Origin: JAJPGZ01 sp041167105
GTDB taxonomy: Bacteria > Verrucomicrobiota > Verrucomicrobiia > Chthoniobacterales > UBA10450
Assembly (NCBI GenBank): GCA_041167105.1
Contig: JBEEGX010000023.1
Location: forward strand, 1 to 6,722
DNA: 6,722 nt
Direction of reading: 5' to 3'
Shown here: positions 6,551 through 6,722 of the stretch, one piece after another
How positions within the stretch are numbered: the first letter of the stretch is position 1
Layout of the letters: the number at the start of each line of letters is the position of its first letter
The notes under the pieces: model-generated
Database searches by the model: none
The model's input: only the letters and a program-made list of their open reading frames with translations
Told to the model about the DNA's origin: nothing
Translations under genes and position numbers: made by a program

Positions 6551-6560
6551 TGTCGATCTT
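6551..6560 (-). repeat. AAGATCGACA motif copy 16, overlapping a stop codon
   Basis: Read on the minus strand it is TAAGATCGACAATCAC, where TAA is the stop of the dockerin-domain gene. This is the same arrangement as at the exporter stop (5814-5824). Confidence 0.9.
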
Positions 6561-6722
6561 ACGGCAAGCCGGTGCCGGATTTCGACTTCACGAGCGAGAT
6601 ATCGGTGCTGTTTAAGTTGCCATCGAAGGTAACGTCATTGCGGAAGTTGGACGGGCCGACTACCTGACCAGACTTTGACTTGGTCTGGGAAATGTCGGTC
6701 GAGTTCACGATGCCGTCGGCGG
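6559..6722 (-). CDS. C-terminal dockerin-like domain of a gene cut by the right edge
   Basis: Only the last 53 codons and the stop are present. The translation contains two copies of a calcium-binding loop, DGIVNSTDIS (residues 2-11 of the visible part) and DGNLNSTDIS (33-42), 31 residues apart and each followed by a KSKSG stretch. D29, D33, N35, N37 and D40 of the second repeat fit the D-x-D/N-x-D-G-x-x-N-x-x-D pattern of dockerin type I or EF-hand-like loops. The protein ends SGTGLP. In cellulosomal bacteria dockerins bind cohesins; in other phyla, including Verrucomicrobiota, such pairs close large secreted proteins and their partner is usually unknown. The rest of the protein, and so its function, lies outside the window. 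The gene converges on the LolA gene. Confidence 0.85.
   Translation of the reverse strand, partial: ADGIVNSTDISQTKSKSGQVVGPSNFRNDVTFDGNLNSTDISLVKSKSGTGLP

Noticed and set aside
420..6560. Reading the iterated 10-mer as KOPS, Chi, parS or a CRISPR repeat
   Set aside because: Orientation is mixed (six versus ten), it is not palindromic, spacing is irregular with no spacer structure, and the density is too high for parS-type sites.
1..6722. tRNA, rRNA, riboswitch, insertion sequence or phage genes
   Set aside because: No cloverleaf, conserved rRNA segment, transposase motif or terminal inverted repeat pair was seen. The window is almost fully coding, with no gene-free stretch above 80 bases.

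Overview
The window suggests a Gram-negative, moderately GC-rich soil-type bacterium, most likely Verrucomicrobiota (Chthoniobacterales-like). This is an inference. It rests on outer-membrane lipid and lipoprotein trafficking genes (LptF/G, LolA), poor Shine-Dalgarno signals, and a gene at the right edge ending in a DGxxNSTDIS-type dockerin repeat of the kind common on large secreted proteins of that phylum. No species can be named from the sequence alone.

Layout: the left edge (818 down to 1, minus strand) holds the N-terminal 272 residues of an LptF/LptG-family permease with a GTG start. Only 26 bases separate it from a divergent, tightly packed plus-strand run of five genes: an L,D-transpeptidase (845-1612), a halogenase-like FAD oxidoreductase (1625-2905), a small outer-membrane-type lipoprotein (2902-3315), a two-half MMPL/RND exporter (3321-5816) and a LolA-like periplasmic carrier (5828-6484). 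Spacings are 12, -4, 5 and 11 bases, so a single operon is likely. The run ends in a strong hairpin (6497-6530). A convergent gene, of which only the last 53 codons are present (6559-6722, minus), ends in a calcium-binding dockerin-like domain.

How the genes may work together: a flavoenzyme, lipoprotein, MMPL pump and LolA carrier are the same component types that accompany aryl-polyene and xanthomonadin pigment clusters, where they modify and move a lipid to the outer membrane. No ketosynthase, acyl carrier protein or acyltransferase lies in this window, so either the biosynthetic genes are elsewhere or this is a stand-alone lipid modification and export module. The L,D-transpeptidase (peptidoglycan cross-linking or lipoprotein attachment) and LptF/G (LPS extraction) fit the same envelope theme.

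The most striking signal is not a gene. The 10-mer AAGATCGACA (or its complement TGTCGATCTT) occurs 16 times exactly in 6.7 kb, against about 0.01 expected for uniform base composition. It is found on both strands, in five of six possible coding phases and across gene junctions, and is always followed by A or T. It behaves like a genome-wide iterated signal comparable to the DNA uptake sequences of Neisseria and Pasteurellaceae or HIP1 of cyanobacteria, but it matches none of those words.
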